DNA of 64,000 nt. Origin: Bradyrhizobium zhengyangense (GTDB lineage: Bacteria; Pseudomonadota; Alphaproteobacteria; Rhizobiales; Xanthobacteraceae). The position numbers and the translations under genes were made by a program. Within the stretch, counting starts at the first letter, position 1; each line of letters begins with the position of its first letter. Below are positions 34,069 to 44,436 of this stretch, piece by piece. The notes under the pieces are model-generated. The model was given only the letters and a program-made list of their open reading frames with translations. It was not told the DNA's origin and ran no database searches. The stretch spans positions 372,001 to 436,000 of the forward strand of contig NZ_JAKLUA010000005.1 of assembly GCF_022012435.1 (NCBI RefSeq), given 5' to 3'.

Positions 34069-35481
34069 ATGAACATGGTGACCCCTGTCGGATATCCCGA
34101 GCCACTGCTCGCCGCCTTGCGCGATAAGCTCGGCGCTGCGGCCGTGCTCACCGGCAGCGACGTGCCCGCGCGCAATTGCAACGACTGGAGCGCGAGCCTG
34201 CCGCAAACGCCGCTGGCGGTGATCCGACCGCTTGATGCGCAGGGTGTTGCCGATGCGATTGCGGCCTGCCGACAGGCGCGCCTGCCCTTCGTGCCGCAGG
34301 GCGGCTTGACCGGGCTCTGCCGCGGCGCCGCGCCCGAAGCGGGCTGGATCGCGATCTCGCTGGAGCGCATGACCGGCATCGAGGAGATCGATCGCGCCTC
34401 GATGACGATGACGGTGAAGTCAGGAACGCCGCTGGAGACGATCCAGAAGGCCGCCGACGAGGCCGGCTTGTTCTTTCCGCTTGACCTCGGCTCGCGCGGC
34501 TCCTGCGCCATCGGCGGCAATCTCTCGACCAATGCCGGCGGCAACCGCGTCATCCGCTACGGCATGACGCGCGAGTTGGTGCTCGGCCTCGAAGTTGTGC
34601 TGCCCGACGGCACCATCATCACCAGCCTCAACAAGCTGATGAAGAACAACGCCGGCTACGATCTGAAGCACCTCTTCATCGGCTCGGAAGGCACGCTCGG
34701 CATCATCACCCGCGTGGTGCTGAGACTGTTCCCGAAACCGCGCTCGACCATGGCCGCGCTCTGCGCATTGAAGGACTATGCCGCTGTGATCGCGCTGCTC
34801 GATGCCGCCCGCAGCGGGCTCGGCCCGTTGCTGTCGGCCTTCGAAGTGATGTGGCCGGATTATTGGGACGTGATCACGAATCGCGCAGGCGTCAAGCCGC
34901 CGGTCGCCGCAGGTCAGGGTCTCTATGTGCTGGTCGAGGCGCAGGGCACCGACGAGAGCGTCGATGCGCCGCGTTTCCAGGCCTGGCTCGAGGAGCTGAT
35001 GGAGCGGGGCCTGCTAGTCGACGCGGCCGTGGCGCAATCGCTGGCGCAGACGCAAGCGTTCTGGCGCGTGCGCGACATCTGCGCCGAGTTCGGCCAGGTG
35101 CTGGGGCCGCACATCTCCTACGACATCGGTCTTGCGGTGGCGCGGATGGACGCGTTCGCCACGCGCTGCAAGGCGGCGCTGGCTTCCGGCATCAAGGGCT
35201 GCGAAAGCGTCTATTACGGCCATGTCGGCGACGGCAATCTGCACCTCGTCTCCTGGGTCACGGGCCTTCCCGTCGAGCAGCAGCCCAAGGAGGAGATGGA
35301 CACCATCATCTATGGCCTCGTGCGTGACATGGGCGGCAGCGTGTCCGCCGAGCACGGCATCGGCACGCTGAAGAAGAAGTGGCTGGGACATGCCCGTAGC
35401 GAGGCGGAGATCGCGCTGATGCGGACGCTGAAGGCCGCGCTCGATCCTGATCATCTGCTCAACCCCGGCAAGGTGATCTGA
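34069..35481 (+). CDS. FAD-linked 2-hydroxyacid dehydrogenase (GlcD/D2HGDH-like)
   Basis: This protein has 470 residues. The PCMH FAD-binding domain includes FVPQGGLTGLCRGA (54-80 region) and the nucleotide segment PLDLGSRGSCAIGGNLSTNAGGNRVIRYG. The C-terminal FAD-oxidase domain has the metal/substrate motif YGHVGDGNLHL and SAEHGIGTLKKKW. Relatives oxidise D-2-hydroxyglutarate, D-lactate or glycolate. It has a strong ribosome site (GAGGAGG) and is followed by its own GntR gene 7 bases later. The exact substrate is unknown. Confidence 0.93.
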   Translation: MNMVTPVGYPEPLLAALRDKLGAAAVLTGSDVPARNCNDWSASLPQTPLAVIRPLDAQGVADAIAACRQARLPFVPQGGLTGLCRGAAPEAGWIAISLERMTGIEEIDRASMTMTVKSGTPLETIQKAADEAGLFFPLDLGSRGSCAIGGNLSTNAGGNRVIRYGMTRELVLGLEVVLPDGTIITSLNKLMKNNAGYDLKHLFIGSEGTLGIITRVVLRLFPKPRSTMAALCALKDYAAVIALLDAARSGLGPLLSAFEVMWPDYWDVITNRAGVKPPVAAGQGLYVLVEAQGTDESVDAPRFQAWLEELMERGLLVDAAVAQSLAQTQAFWRVRDICAEFGQVLGPHISYDIGLAVARMDAFATRCKAALASGIKGCESVYYGHVGDGNLHLVSWVTGLPVEQQPKEEMDTIIYGLVRDMGGSVSAEHGIGTLKKKWLGHARSEAEIALMRTLKAALDPDHLLNPGKVI

Positions 35482-35488
35482 GGGGACA

Positions 35489-36169
35489 ATGCGATCGCTC
35501 AAGCTCGATGCGCCGAAATCGCTGTCGCAGCGGGTGATGCTGCGGCTGCGGCAGGCCATTATCGACGGCGAGTTCGCGCTCGGTGCCGCCATCTCGGAGG
35601 AGATGGTGGCGAACTCATTCGGCGTCAGCCGCACGCCGGTGCGGGAGGCGATGGGCCAGTTGCAGGCTCAGGGGCTGGTGGTGATCCGGCCGCAGGTCGG
35701 CAGCTTCGTGTTCACGCCCAGCGCCGAGGACATCACCGCGCTCTGCACCTTCCGCATCGCGCTCGAGCCCAAAGCCGCCGAACTCGCCTTTCGCCACGAC
35801 CGCGACGGCGCCATCGCGACCCTGAGCGAGGCGATCGCGGCGATGGAGCCGGCGGTTGAGGCCAAGGACAACATCGCCTATGGCCGCGCCGACGCCGCCT
35901 TTCACGAAGGCCTGTTCGCGCATTGCGGCAATCGCTATCTCGCCGAATCCTACCAACTCGTCTCGGGGCGCGTGGCGGCGCTCCGCACCAACCTGACCTC
36001 ACCGATCGACGTGCGCACCCGCTCGTCGTTCGACGAGCATCGCAAGCTGCTCGATCTGTTCGCGCGCGGGGAGTTTGCGGCGTTCGAAGCGGCGATGACC
36101 ACGCACATCACCAATTCGGGCGTAGTCTACGCCAAAGCCTTGAAGGTGGAGACGCCGGCGGCGAATTGA
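35489..36169 (+). CDS. GntR family regulator (FCD subfamily)
   Basis: This regulator has 226 residues. An N-terminal winged helix (about 10-75, LSQRVMLRLRQAIIDGEFALG and NSFGVSRTPVREAM) precedes an all-helical FCD domain with metal-binding-type histidines (AFHEGLFAHCGN, FDEHRKLLDL, TTHITNS). It is co-transcribed with the FAD dehydrogenase and probably represses it and the divergent aldolase in response to a carboxylic acid. The 7-base gap includes an AGGGG ribosome site. Confidence 0.93.
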   Translation: MRSLKLDAPKSLSQRVMLRLRQAIIDGEFALGAAISEEMVANSFGVSRTPVREAMGQLQAQGLVVIRPQVGSFVFTPSAEDITALCTFRIALEPKAAELAFRHDRDGAIATLSEAIAAMEPAVEAKDNIAYGRADAAFHEGLFAHCGNRYLAESYQLVSGRVAALRTNLTSPIDVRTRSSFDEHRKLLDLFARGEFAAFEAAMTTHITNSGVVYAKALKVETPAAN

Positions 36170-36173
36170 GCGG

Positions 36174-36338
36174 CTATTCCCCGCCCCGTGGTCCCGGCCT
36201 GTCGAGAAAATCCAGCGCCGTGTTGATCTGTTCGAGCTGGTGCTCAATTTTGTCGCGGTCCTCGACCGACGGCGCCTTCTCGAGCTGTTCGACAAGCTTC
36301 TGCTTCCGCGACAGCAAATTCTCTATGACTGTACTCAC
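36174..36338 (-). CDS. Small coiled-coil protein, unrecognised
   Basis: This protein has 54 residues from GTG 36338. The sequence (STVIENLLSRKQKLVEQL..EDRDKIEHQLEQINTALDFL) shows a heptad-like helix spanning nearly the whole protein. GGGGGA lies 3 bases upstream, slightly close but usable. The longer frame to 36401 begins with an unlikely Arg/Pro-rich stretch. It is convergent with the GntR gene, 4 bases apart. The function is unknown. Confidence 0.6.
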   Translation of the reverse strand: MSTVIENLLSRKQKLVEQLEKAPSVEDRDKIEHQLEQINTALDFLDRPGPRGGE

Positions 36339-36611
36339 AGCTCCCCCATCGCCCGAGGCGAATATCGAGGCAATCCGGATCGTGGGCACGGGCGCGCGCA
36401 AGCCGGGCTCGCCACGGCCCCTAAGTCAGAATGTGGGCGGACCCGGATCGTTCCTGCAAATGAACCACTGCGCGGGTGGTGAGCCGGCCACGACGGCCGA
36501 GGTCCAGCCGGCGCTCGCGAAGGGCTAATGCGCCCGAACGAGGACGGAACCGGCATCTTTCACGCTCCCGTCGGTTGTATTCGCGCGTCCGGAGTCCTAT
36601 GCGTAGGCCCC

Positions 36612-38630
<2,019 letters not shown>

Positions 38631-38633
<3 letters not shown>

Positions 38634-38653
38634 CGGGCGACGCTCGCCTGCTA
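38631..38653. terminator. Compact hairpin containing both convergent stop codons
   Basis: TAGCGGGCGA (38631-38640) and TCGCCTGCTA (38644-38653) pair at 9 of 10 positions across a 3-base loop. The left arm begins with the ygiQ stop TAG and the right arm ends with the stop of the opposite-strand gene. No T-runs flank it. It probably serves as a bidirectional mRNA end. Confidence 0.55.
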
Positions 38654-38944
38654 GAGATCGAGCACCACCGCCCCCGACACGGCATCGGTGACGCCGCGCC
38701 CCTGGCCCTGGTCCTCGAGCACCGACCTGAAACTGTCGAGCGTCTTGATCATCGCCGATCGCGCCGCAACCATTGCGTCCTGACTGGACCATTGGCCGAT
38801 CAGGCAAAAGGTCTGCTCGCCGGTCTTGATGATGACGCCATGTTCAAGGCCCGGCCATTTCGCCTTGCCGTTCCGGTGCGCGTCGAGGAAGGCGGCCTCC
38901 TCACCCTGCTTCACCTTGAACTTCACCACATTGTAAACCTGCAT
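38651..38944 (-). CDS. Antibiotic biosynthesis monooxygenase-like (ABM) protein
   Basis: This protein has 97 residues from ATG 38944, which has AGGAG 8 bases upstream; the frame is open to 39076. It is a ferredoxin-like alpha/beta barrel of the ABM/DUF4188-like type (YNVVKFKVKQGEEAAFLDAHRNG, FCLIGQWSSQDAMVAAR). Such proteins are small haem-degrading or quinone-type monooxygenases, or stress proteins. The haem-ligand residues of IsdG are not evident. The function is unknown. Confidence 0.82.
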   Translation of the reverse strand: MQVYNVVKFKVKQGEEAAFLDAHRNGKAKWPGLEHGVIIKTGEQTFCLIGQWSSQDAMVAARSAMIKTLDSFRSVLEDQGQGRGVTDAVSGAVVLDL

Positions 38945-39380
38945 GGTGCGTCTCCTGAAAATGGATTGATGAAAGGCGAGCGCCGGACGGGTCGGGCTCG
39001 GACCGATAGTTTTGCACCCTGGAAGCAAAAAGTCGAAAACAACCCCATGCACAGTAGCCCGCGAGTGCGAAATCAAGGGCTTGAACTGCTACGAGGCCGA
39101 GTCGAGCGGTCATCGCGCTTGAGCGGGCGTTCGCGCGAAAAATTTCCGTAAAACCGAAAATCGCTTGAGGCGTCGGGCAAAACAGGTGTAGGATGGAATC
39201 ATCGCGGCCTGTGGCAAGTGCCCGCTCCCGTCACAGCTCGACACGCATCTGCTCGCCAGATCCAATCGGCAAATGGGTGATGAGCCGCATGCCGCACGAC
39301 ACCATCTGAGAGACCTTCGACATGACGGCGAGTGAACTCAACCCGATCCGGTCAGAGCGCGACAAATTTTGGACAGCACC
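38945..39380. other. Intergenic region without a supported gene
   Basis: These 436 bases lie between the ABM protein and the permuted oxidase. I found no frame with a credible start, ribosome site or family resemblance, and no tRNA or strong hairpin. The sequence is rather AT-rich around 39100-39200, next to the start of the lower-GC region. Confidence 0.5.
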
Positions 39381-40469
39381 TCAGACCTCCGGGATTTGCG
39401 GATTGACGATCGGCGCGTGGTCGGGGTTGTGGATATGGATGTCCGGAAGAGGCTTCGCCGACGCCTTGCCAAACTGAGAGGCAATGTGACTAACGAGGCC
39501 CTGGCACACGGATTTATCTGCCGTCTCATTGTTCACACCGACCTCGAACGTCCCGCCGATGACGACGTGATCGGCACGCGGGAACATGTATCCATCCTGA
39601 CCATACAAATATTGCAACGCGGGCTGCGGGGGCAACATCGCCAACTGGCCCTTGATCGGGACCATCTTCGGATCGCTCATCAACGTCATCGAGCCGAGCC
39701 CGGTGCAATTGACGACGATCGTTTCCGGCACCGACGCGATGATATCCGACCTGTTGACGAATTTCTTGTTCACGAACGTCGTGCCGCGCGCCCGCAGATC
39801 TGCTTCGAGCTTCGCAAGAAAGATCGGCGGTTCGATCAGCAAGGTCTGGTAGACGAAGCCAGGCTTGGTATGGCCCTCGAACGGCTCCCTTGGAAGCGAT
39901 TCCCTCGGCTTGATGAGACCGGGCGCCAGCTGGATCACGACATCCAGATTATGCGACGGCGTGGCCGAATAGTTCGGCCGCTCGCTGACGCCAAAGCCCT
40001 GGCCGATGCTCGCCTTGAAGGTCGTGTATGCGAACCTGATGATGTCCGTGAGTTCCTGTTGCTTGCCCGCGAATTCCACCACCGACACGGCCCACTGGCC
40101 GCCGGCCTTGGATGACGTAGTCTGCAGCGGCGCGCGGTCCGAATAGATCGTGACCGTCAGACCGAGATCGGCAAGCAGCGTGGCGGCGGTCAAGCCCATC
40201 ACCCCTGCACCCAGGACGGCCACTTTCCTATTGGGCGAGCCAACCAGATGGCTCCTGACGATATCCCGCACCTTGGAGGCGCAGCCCCAGCTCAACGTAA
40301 TACCGGCACCGCCATGCCCGTAGTTGTGGACGAAGAATTTACTCGAGATCGTCTCGGCGTCGAGACGGTAGGATCCGTTGCGATACGGCCGTACGCCGGC
40401 GATACATGCGCCGGGCTGGTCGGCATCGAAGGTGAAATCGGGCGTCGGCAAATTGGGCGTTGCTGGCAT
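39381..40469 (-). CDS. D-amino-acid-oxidase-like flavoprotein with permuted domain order
   Basis: This protein has 362 residues from ATG 40469 (AGGA 7 bases upstream); the frame is open to 40571. The FAD Rossmann motif is KVAVLGAGVMGLTAATLLADLG (82-103), followed by SSKAGGQW (119-126). The sequence VHNYGHGGAGITLSWGCA (47-63), a close match to the C-terminal DAAO signature, lies before it, with GVRPYR (25-30) further upstream. The protein ends soon after YMFPRADHVVIGGTFEVG, which in normal DAAO precedes that signature. This fits a circular permutation. The active-site Arg and Tyr roles need a structure. A D-amino acid or amine substrate is likely but unproven. Confidence 0.88.
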   Translation of the reverse strand: MPATPNLPTPDFTFDADQPGACIAGVRPYRNGSYRLDAETISSKFFVHNYGHGGAGITLSWGCASKVRDIVRSHLVGSPNRKVAVLGAGVMGLTAATLLADLGLTVTIYSDRAPLQTTSSKAGGQWAVSVVEFAGKQQELTDIIRFAYTTFKASIGQGFGVSERPNYSATPSHNLDVVIQLAPGLIKPRESLPREPFEGHTKPGFVYQTLLIEPPIFLAKLEADLRARGTTFVNKKFVNRSDIIASVPETIVVNCTGLGSMTLMSDPKMVPIKGQLAMLPPQPALQYLYGQDGYMFPRADHVVIGGTFEVGVNNETADKSVCQGLVSHIASQFGKASAKPLPDIHIHNPDHAPIVNPQIPEV

Positions 40470-40607
40470 GTCCGGTCCTCGCGAAACCCATGAACGTCTG
40501 CACCAAGCGGACTTGGTGTCAGATTGCAACTTTAGCCCAATCGCATTTTTCGGCCATGTGAAGTGGTTCACAACCTTCGGTCGCAGCCTGCTCTAACGTT
40601 GCAGACT

Positions 40608-40706
40608 AAAGCACGATGAGATTGGTTTGAATCGTCATCGCGCTTTAGCTCCTTGTTTGAGCATGATCTGTTCGGAAAACCGCTTCACACCTTTGCGGAT
40701 CATGCT
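40608..40706. repeat. Two adjacent palindromes, dispersed Rhizobiales-type repeat
   Basis: The first imperfect hairpin is 40608-40646 (AAAGC / GCTTT outer arms with GATGA / TCATC inside). The second is 40660-40706 (AGCATGATC / GATCATGCT, with the loop flanked by TTCGGAAAACCGC). I recall the second sequence as a repeated intergenic element in Bradyrhizobium and related genera. It lies between the flavoprotein and the phosphatase-like gene. Confidence 0.7.
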
Positions 40707-40824
40707 CTGACGGGATCTGCTCAACCGGCCGGGAGCGCTGGAGCCACCTCGCTCTTCTCGCTTTCAGGAGGCAAGCAAGGTCCGACGCGACATCAAGACT
40801 GACTATCTTCGGTGAGGAGACGCC

Positions 40825-41502
40825 ATGTCCAAAATCCCTGGATTTTGTTCGGTTCTGCTTTTGGGACTGTCAGTTGCAGCGAGCGCTCTTGCGCAGCCTG
40901 CGGGAACCGACGACGCCGATATGAAGAAAGAGAAGCTCTTTCCAGTCGGCAACGGAACAGGACTCACGCATTTTCGAGTCGTCATGCCCGGGGTCCTGTA
41001 TCGCGGCGGCACCGAAGGTTCTCGCGCTGGTGTCGACGGTCCACGCCGACCGCTGCAAAATCAATCTCTTCAGGCACTTTGCAAAGCCGGCTTCTCGCAG
41101 GCGGTGTACGCGTATCGAACCGGATGGAACGGAACCGAGAATGTCAGCTGCGCTGCTAATTCGCTCCAATATGACTATCACCAGTGGGACAACCGCGCGG
41201 CCTTGAGAACGGTGTTCGTCAAGCTCCATGACATCATCACTCAAGGCAAGGGGGCGATGTACGTCCATTGCTGGTATGGCCTGCACGCTTCCGGTTTTAT
41301 CTCGGCCGCGGCCCTCGCTCAATTTTGCGCTCCAGCGGGATGGGATTCCCACAAAGCGGCCGACTATTGGGATAGCGTGATCCCGCCCAAGATCCGTTAT
41401 CCAAAAGAGCACGACCAAGTCGCGAATTTCGTACGGTTCACCGATCCAGAGCTGCAAATTTCCGAGCAGGACGCGGCTCGCGTCTGTCCGCAATACCATT
41501 GA
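40825..41502 (+). CDS. Exported dual-specificity-phosphatase-like protein lacking the catalytic arginine
   Basis: This protein has 225 residues with an N-terminal signal (MSKIPGFCSVLLLGLSVAAS). The segment FRVVMPGVLYRGG (about 50-62) resembles the DSP/PTP start, and the P-loop is VHCWYGLHASG (147-157). The nucleophile C149 is present, but the invariant C+6 Arg is Ala155 (CX5A, not CX5R). It may be an inactive pseudophosphatase, a differently working enzyme, or a phytase-like relative. GAGGAG about 7 bases upstream supports the start. The next gene (+) is a kinase-fold-like protein. Confidence 0.8.
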   Translation: MSKIPGFCSVLLLGLSVAASALAQPAGTDDADMKKEKLFPVGNGTGLTHFRVVMPGVLYRGGTEGSRAGVDGPRRPLQNQSLQALCKAGFSQAVYAYRTGWNGTENVSCAANSLQYDYHQWDNRAALRTVFVKLHDIITQGKGAMYVHCWYGLHASGFISAAALAQFCAPAGWDSHKAADYWDSVIPPKIRYPKEHDQVANFVRFTDPELQISEQDAARVCPQYH

Positions 41503-41638
41503 GGCAAGCGCTCTGCGCTGAACCGCAGCCAGTCGCCGCGGTCGGCGCGGCGGATGGAAGTAGCGAATGCAAACCAATCGGAGAACTCGCGCCAGCGGGT
41601 TTTCCTCCACGTGCCAAACGAGACTGGGAGGACACGCG

Positions 41639-42994
41639 ATGAGACCAGTGCGTTTCACTCAGCTTCTACTGCTGCCGCTGCAGCTCCTGGGTTCGGCATA
41701 CGCCCATGCCGGCTTGTCGGTCGACCCTGCGCGCGGCGAACAGACCATGCAGATTCCGGTGCCCGGCAGAAATGCCGAGATTTGCGTCGTCCCCAAGCAC
41801 CTCGCCGCAGGGAGATATTTCGACAAGGACATCGAGATCGAGAGTCGGCTTTGCAATATCGACGAGCATCAGAATTCCGCTGTTTGTCCGAAACTCAACA
41901 GCACCAATCCGGGTCTTGACCTCTATTCACTCCCCCAAGGAGGCACTCCCCAACAGGTCGAGGCCGCTCGTTGCAACACTGCCGGCGCCCACAAGATAGC
42001 CAAATACAAGCTGAGCTCCAGCTGCAGCTACACGCCATCCATCCTCGGCTACTACCATCTGTCGCGCATGCTCGGTGGCATCGCTGACGTACCTCCGGCA
42101 GTTCTGCGCACGTTTGACCTGCAAAATCATATTGCCCTCGGTCGCGCGGCTCTGGCGGAGACCGCCTCGAACAGTCTTATTCATCAGACTTGGGCAAGCC
42201 TGATGGCGCAATTGACGGCAGGCGCGAATGGCAAGAGGCGGGATTCTCTGTTAACCACCGACTTCACCCAATCGTATGGCGCCCTTAGCGAAAATCCAAA
42301 GCACGAAAGCTTCTATAAGGAGTTCTTCAACGGCGGAGCCAACAACGTAGCCCGCGCGTCGAACTTCCGCGACAAGAACCCGATCGTGCAAATGCTGGCC
42401 CATAACGCGGACATCAGTACGTTGGTGGGACGAAGTTTCACAACCGAAAACGTTCAGAAGATGGTACAGCTCAAGGATGCCGCGGACTTGATCGTGATCG
42501 ACACGCTGATGAACCAGCAGGATCGCTTCGGCAACATCCACTATCTTATGACCTATTACTACATCGACGCTGCCGATCTGGACGCGGATGGCAGCCCGAA
42601 GCTGAAGTCGAGCAAGAACTTGACGCCCGAAGAGGCTGCGAAACTGGGAGCCGTTCAACTCAAGAAGATGCTCCTGAAAGACAATGACTGCGGGGTCGCA
42701 AAGGAGAATGTTGCAAATCAAGTCGGCCTGTCCGGTCGTATTGCGCACATCGATCCAAGGACCTACCTCCTTCTTCAGCAACTTGACGCTGTTGCCGATT
42801 CCCCTGAAATGAAGGATTTCTTCGTCCGAGAACTGGTTTTTACTGCCGACGATTACGCCAACATCCGAAAGAATCTGAAGGACCTTGCGACCAAGCTGCA
42901 TCAAGCATGTCTAAAAGGCGGCCTGAAGCTCGACTTGAATCTGCAGGCCCACTTCTCGAACCAAACAGTCAAAGTCACGAGTTGCGAGCCGTGA
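41639..42994 (+). CDS. Exported protein with kinase-fold-like motifs (unrecognised family)
   Basis: This protein has 451 residues from ATG 41639 (GGGAGG 8 bases upstream). A signal peptide (MRPVRFTQLLLLPLQLLGSAYA) and eight cysteines suit a periplasmic or outer location. The motif VIDTLMNQQDRFGN (286-299) resembles the catalytic loop of PI3K/PI4K-, HipA- and FAM20-type kinases (D..N), and HIDPRTY (D372) could be the metal-binding Asp. The segment YYHLSRMLGGIADVPPAVLR (138-157) looks like a helix before the hinge. A short DLDADGS (313-319) may bind calcium. Kinase activity is inference. No family was recognised. Confidence 0.75.
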   Translation: MRPVRFTQLLLLPLQLLGSAYAHAGLSVDPARGEQTMQIPVPGRNAEICVVPKHLAAGRYFDKDIEIESRLCNIDEHQNSAVCPKLNSTNPGLDLYSLPQGGTPQQVEAARCNTAGAHKIAKYKLSSSCSYTPSILGYYHLSRMLGGIADVPPAVLRTFDLQNHIALGRAALAETASNSLIHQTWASLMAQLTAGANGKRRDSLLTTDFTQSYGALSENPKHESFYKEFFNGGANNVARASNFRDKNPIVQMLAHNADISTLVGRSFTTENVQKMVQLKDAADLIVIDTLMNQQDRFGNIHYLMTYYYIDAADLDADGSPKLKSSKNLTPEEAAKLGAVQLKKMLLKDNDCGVAKENVANQVGLSGRIAHIDPRTYLLLQQLDAVADSPEMKDFFVRELVFTADDYANIRKNLKDLATKLHQACLKGGLKLDLNLQAHFSNQTVKVTSCEP

Positions 42995-43195
42995 GAGCGA
43001 TCACTCCGATGCCGCGGCAGCTGTATCCTGATCTGCTTGTCGTCAAGAGACGCATGAGCGAAGCCATTCCTGGATCGGCTGGGAATGCCCCAGGACTGCT
43101 CGGCCCGAAGTGAGTGAAACAGCATTCAACCGATGGCGGAGCACTTTGCTGCGGGCGAGTACGATAGCCGCGCCATTTCATTGCGTCTCGCAGAC

Positions 43196-44359
43196 TCAGT
43201 CAAAGTAGGCTTTATCGCCGAACTTGGTTTCGGTAGCTCGGACATAGTCCAGCACAAGCCCTAAGTTCCTTCTGAGCCGCTGAACATTGATAGCCGCGCT
43301 GTTCTGGGAATAGAGACCGAGGTCGGTGACGAATACTTCAGGATCGGAATATCCGAGATAGCCGGTCGCGGGGGTGTCAAGGAATCGTTTCAGATCAGCC
43401 AGTTTCTGGATGACGCCGCGATCGAAGCGGCTGAACCAGGTCAGATTATGCGCGTTCCAACTGTCGCTGAGATCTGCACCGCCGTTATCAGTCATGTAGA
43501 AATGAGCGCGGCCTTGATCGTCTTTCCGGATCGCCACGTTGCCGCCGCTGTACCGGTCCCACTGCTGGGTGATGGCGTCGATCGTCATGATGACCGAATA
43601 TTCCCGCGCGAGCTCGAGTTCGTCGCCGTCATAGCCGGTTTTCAAAGTCAGGCTCTTGCCTGCCATCGGTTTCTCATTCGCGGCCTGCAGGAACCGAATG
43701 ATTGGATGACCGGCGTTCGGCGCGCCATTCGACGCGGCGTGGGTATTGGCGATCGCGTCGAACGCGACGCCCGTCTCATCCTTCTTGGCCTTGACACATC
43801 CCTTCAAGGGCGGCCCGGATTGTATGGCCTTCAATATCCGGGCCTTGTTGGCCAACCGTGCAGACCCGTGAATGCTGTACTTTCCGATAAGAGATCTGAA
43901 CGCTTGGCTCGCGATCGGACCAAGCTCGTAGCGCGCGGCGGGGCGATATATCCGGTCGTATCCAAGGATGGTACTGAGATTGAAAGCCGCTATCTCGACG
44001 TCGGGATTGGCTGAGCTGTTCCGTGGGACGAAGGATCCGCGCGACTTATAGCCCTTCGGATCCGACGTATCGATCTTCTCGATCTTCATATTGATCGAGG
44101 TCGAACCGGACAACTCCTTGAATGTATAGCTGGAGCTATCCTCAAGGTTCATTCCCTTCCACTTCTTCATCCAATCCTTGCTGTCAGCTGAAAGCGATTG
44201 GCCCTGCGACTGGAGCGCTTCCGGCACTGGAAAACTCTGGATCTCGTAACCGGGCGGCGCGGCGCGCAAGGGAGCCGGCACAAATGCCGCAGCCAAAGCC
44301 GCCAGAAAAAACGTTCCTGTCACCAGAACGGATGTTCGCTCCTTCGGCAACCGATCCAT
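43196..44359 (-). CDS. Exported protein with kinase-fold-like motifs, second copy type
   Basis: This protein has 387 residues from ATG 44359, preceded by AGAGGAA; the frame is open to 44599. The signal segment is VLVTGTFFLAALAAAFVPAP. It has DVEIAAFNLSTILGYDRIYRP (120-140, helix-C-like with E122), the catalytic-loop-like IDAITQQWDRYSGGN (260-274, D268 and N274) and FYMTDNGGAD (D291, DFG-like). It resembles the 41639 protein in the ID-x6-DR[FY]..GN motif but is otherwise divergent. It is the second gene of a minus-strand unit after a histidine phosphatase. An exported kinase is inferred. Confidence 0.78.
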   Translation of the reverse strand: MDRLPKERTSVLVTGTFFLAALAAAFVPAPLRAAPPGYEIQSFPVPEALQSQGQSLSADSKDWMKKWKGMNLEDSSSYTFKELSGSTSINMKIEKIDTSDPKGYKSRGSFVPRNSSANPDVEIAAFNLSTILGYDRIYRPAARYELGPIASQAFRSLIGKYSIHGSARLANKARILKAIQSGPPLKGCVKAKKDETGVAFDAIANTHAASNGAPNAGHPIIRFLQAANEKPMAGKSLTLKTGYDGDELELAREYSVIMTIDAITQQWDRYSGGNVAIRKDDQGRAHFYMTDNGGADLSDSWNAHNLTWFSRFDRGVIQKLADLKRFLDTPATGYLGYSDPEVFVTDLGLYSQNSAAINVQRLRRNLGLVLDYVRATETKFGDKAYFD

Positions 44360-44436
44360 TGTTTCCTCTCGAAATTGTTTCCTCTCGGAATTTTTCACCG
44401 CGACGGTCGATCGACCAGCGACCTTCAGACACGACG

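Noticed and set aside
36528..36611. N-terminal extension of YgiQ by 28 residues.
   Set aside because: The extra residues do not resemble the family, which begins near MDTQIIT; still, no ribosome site is clear at either start.
38945..39380. Possible small gene or tRNA between the ABM protein and the flavoprotein.
   Set aside because: No frame has a plausible ribosome site, and no cloverleaf pattern or conserved tRNA sequence was found.
40572..40824. Possible insertion sequence end before the phosphatase-like gene.
   Set aside because: There is no transposase or target duplication. The sequence is better explained as two adjacent palindromic intergenic repeats.
43196..44359. The kinase-like protein as a HipA-type toxin.
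   Set aside because: It has an export signal and no HipB-like partner, and the loop order fits PI-kinase or FAM20-like folds better. The kinase call itself remains an inference.
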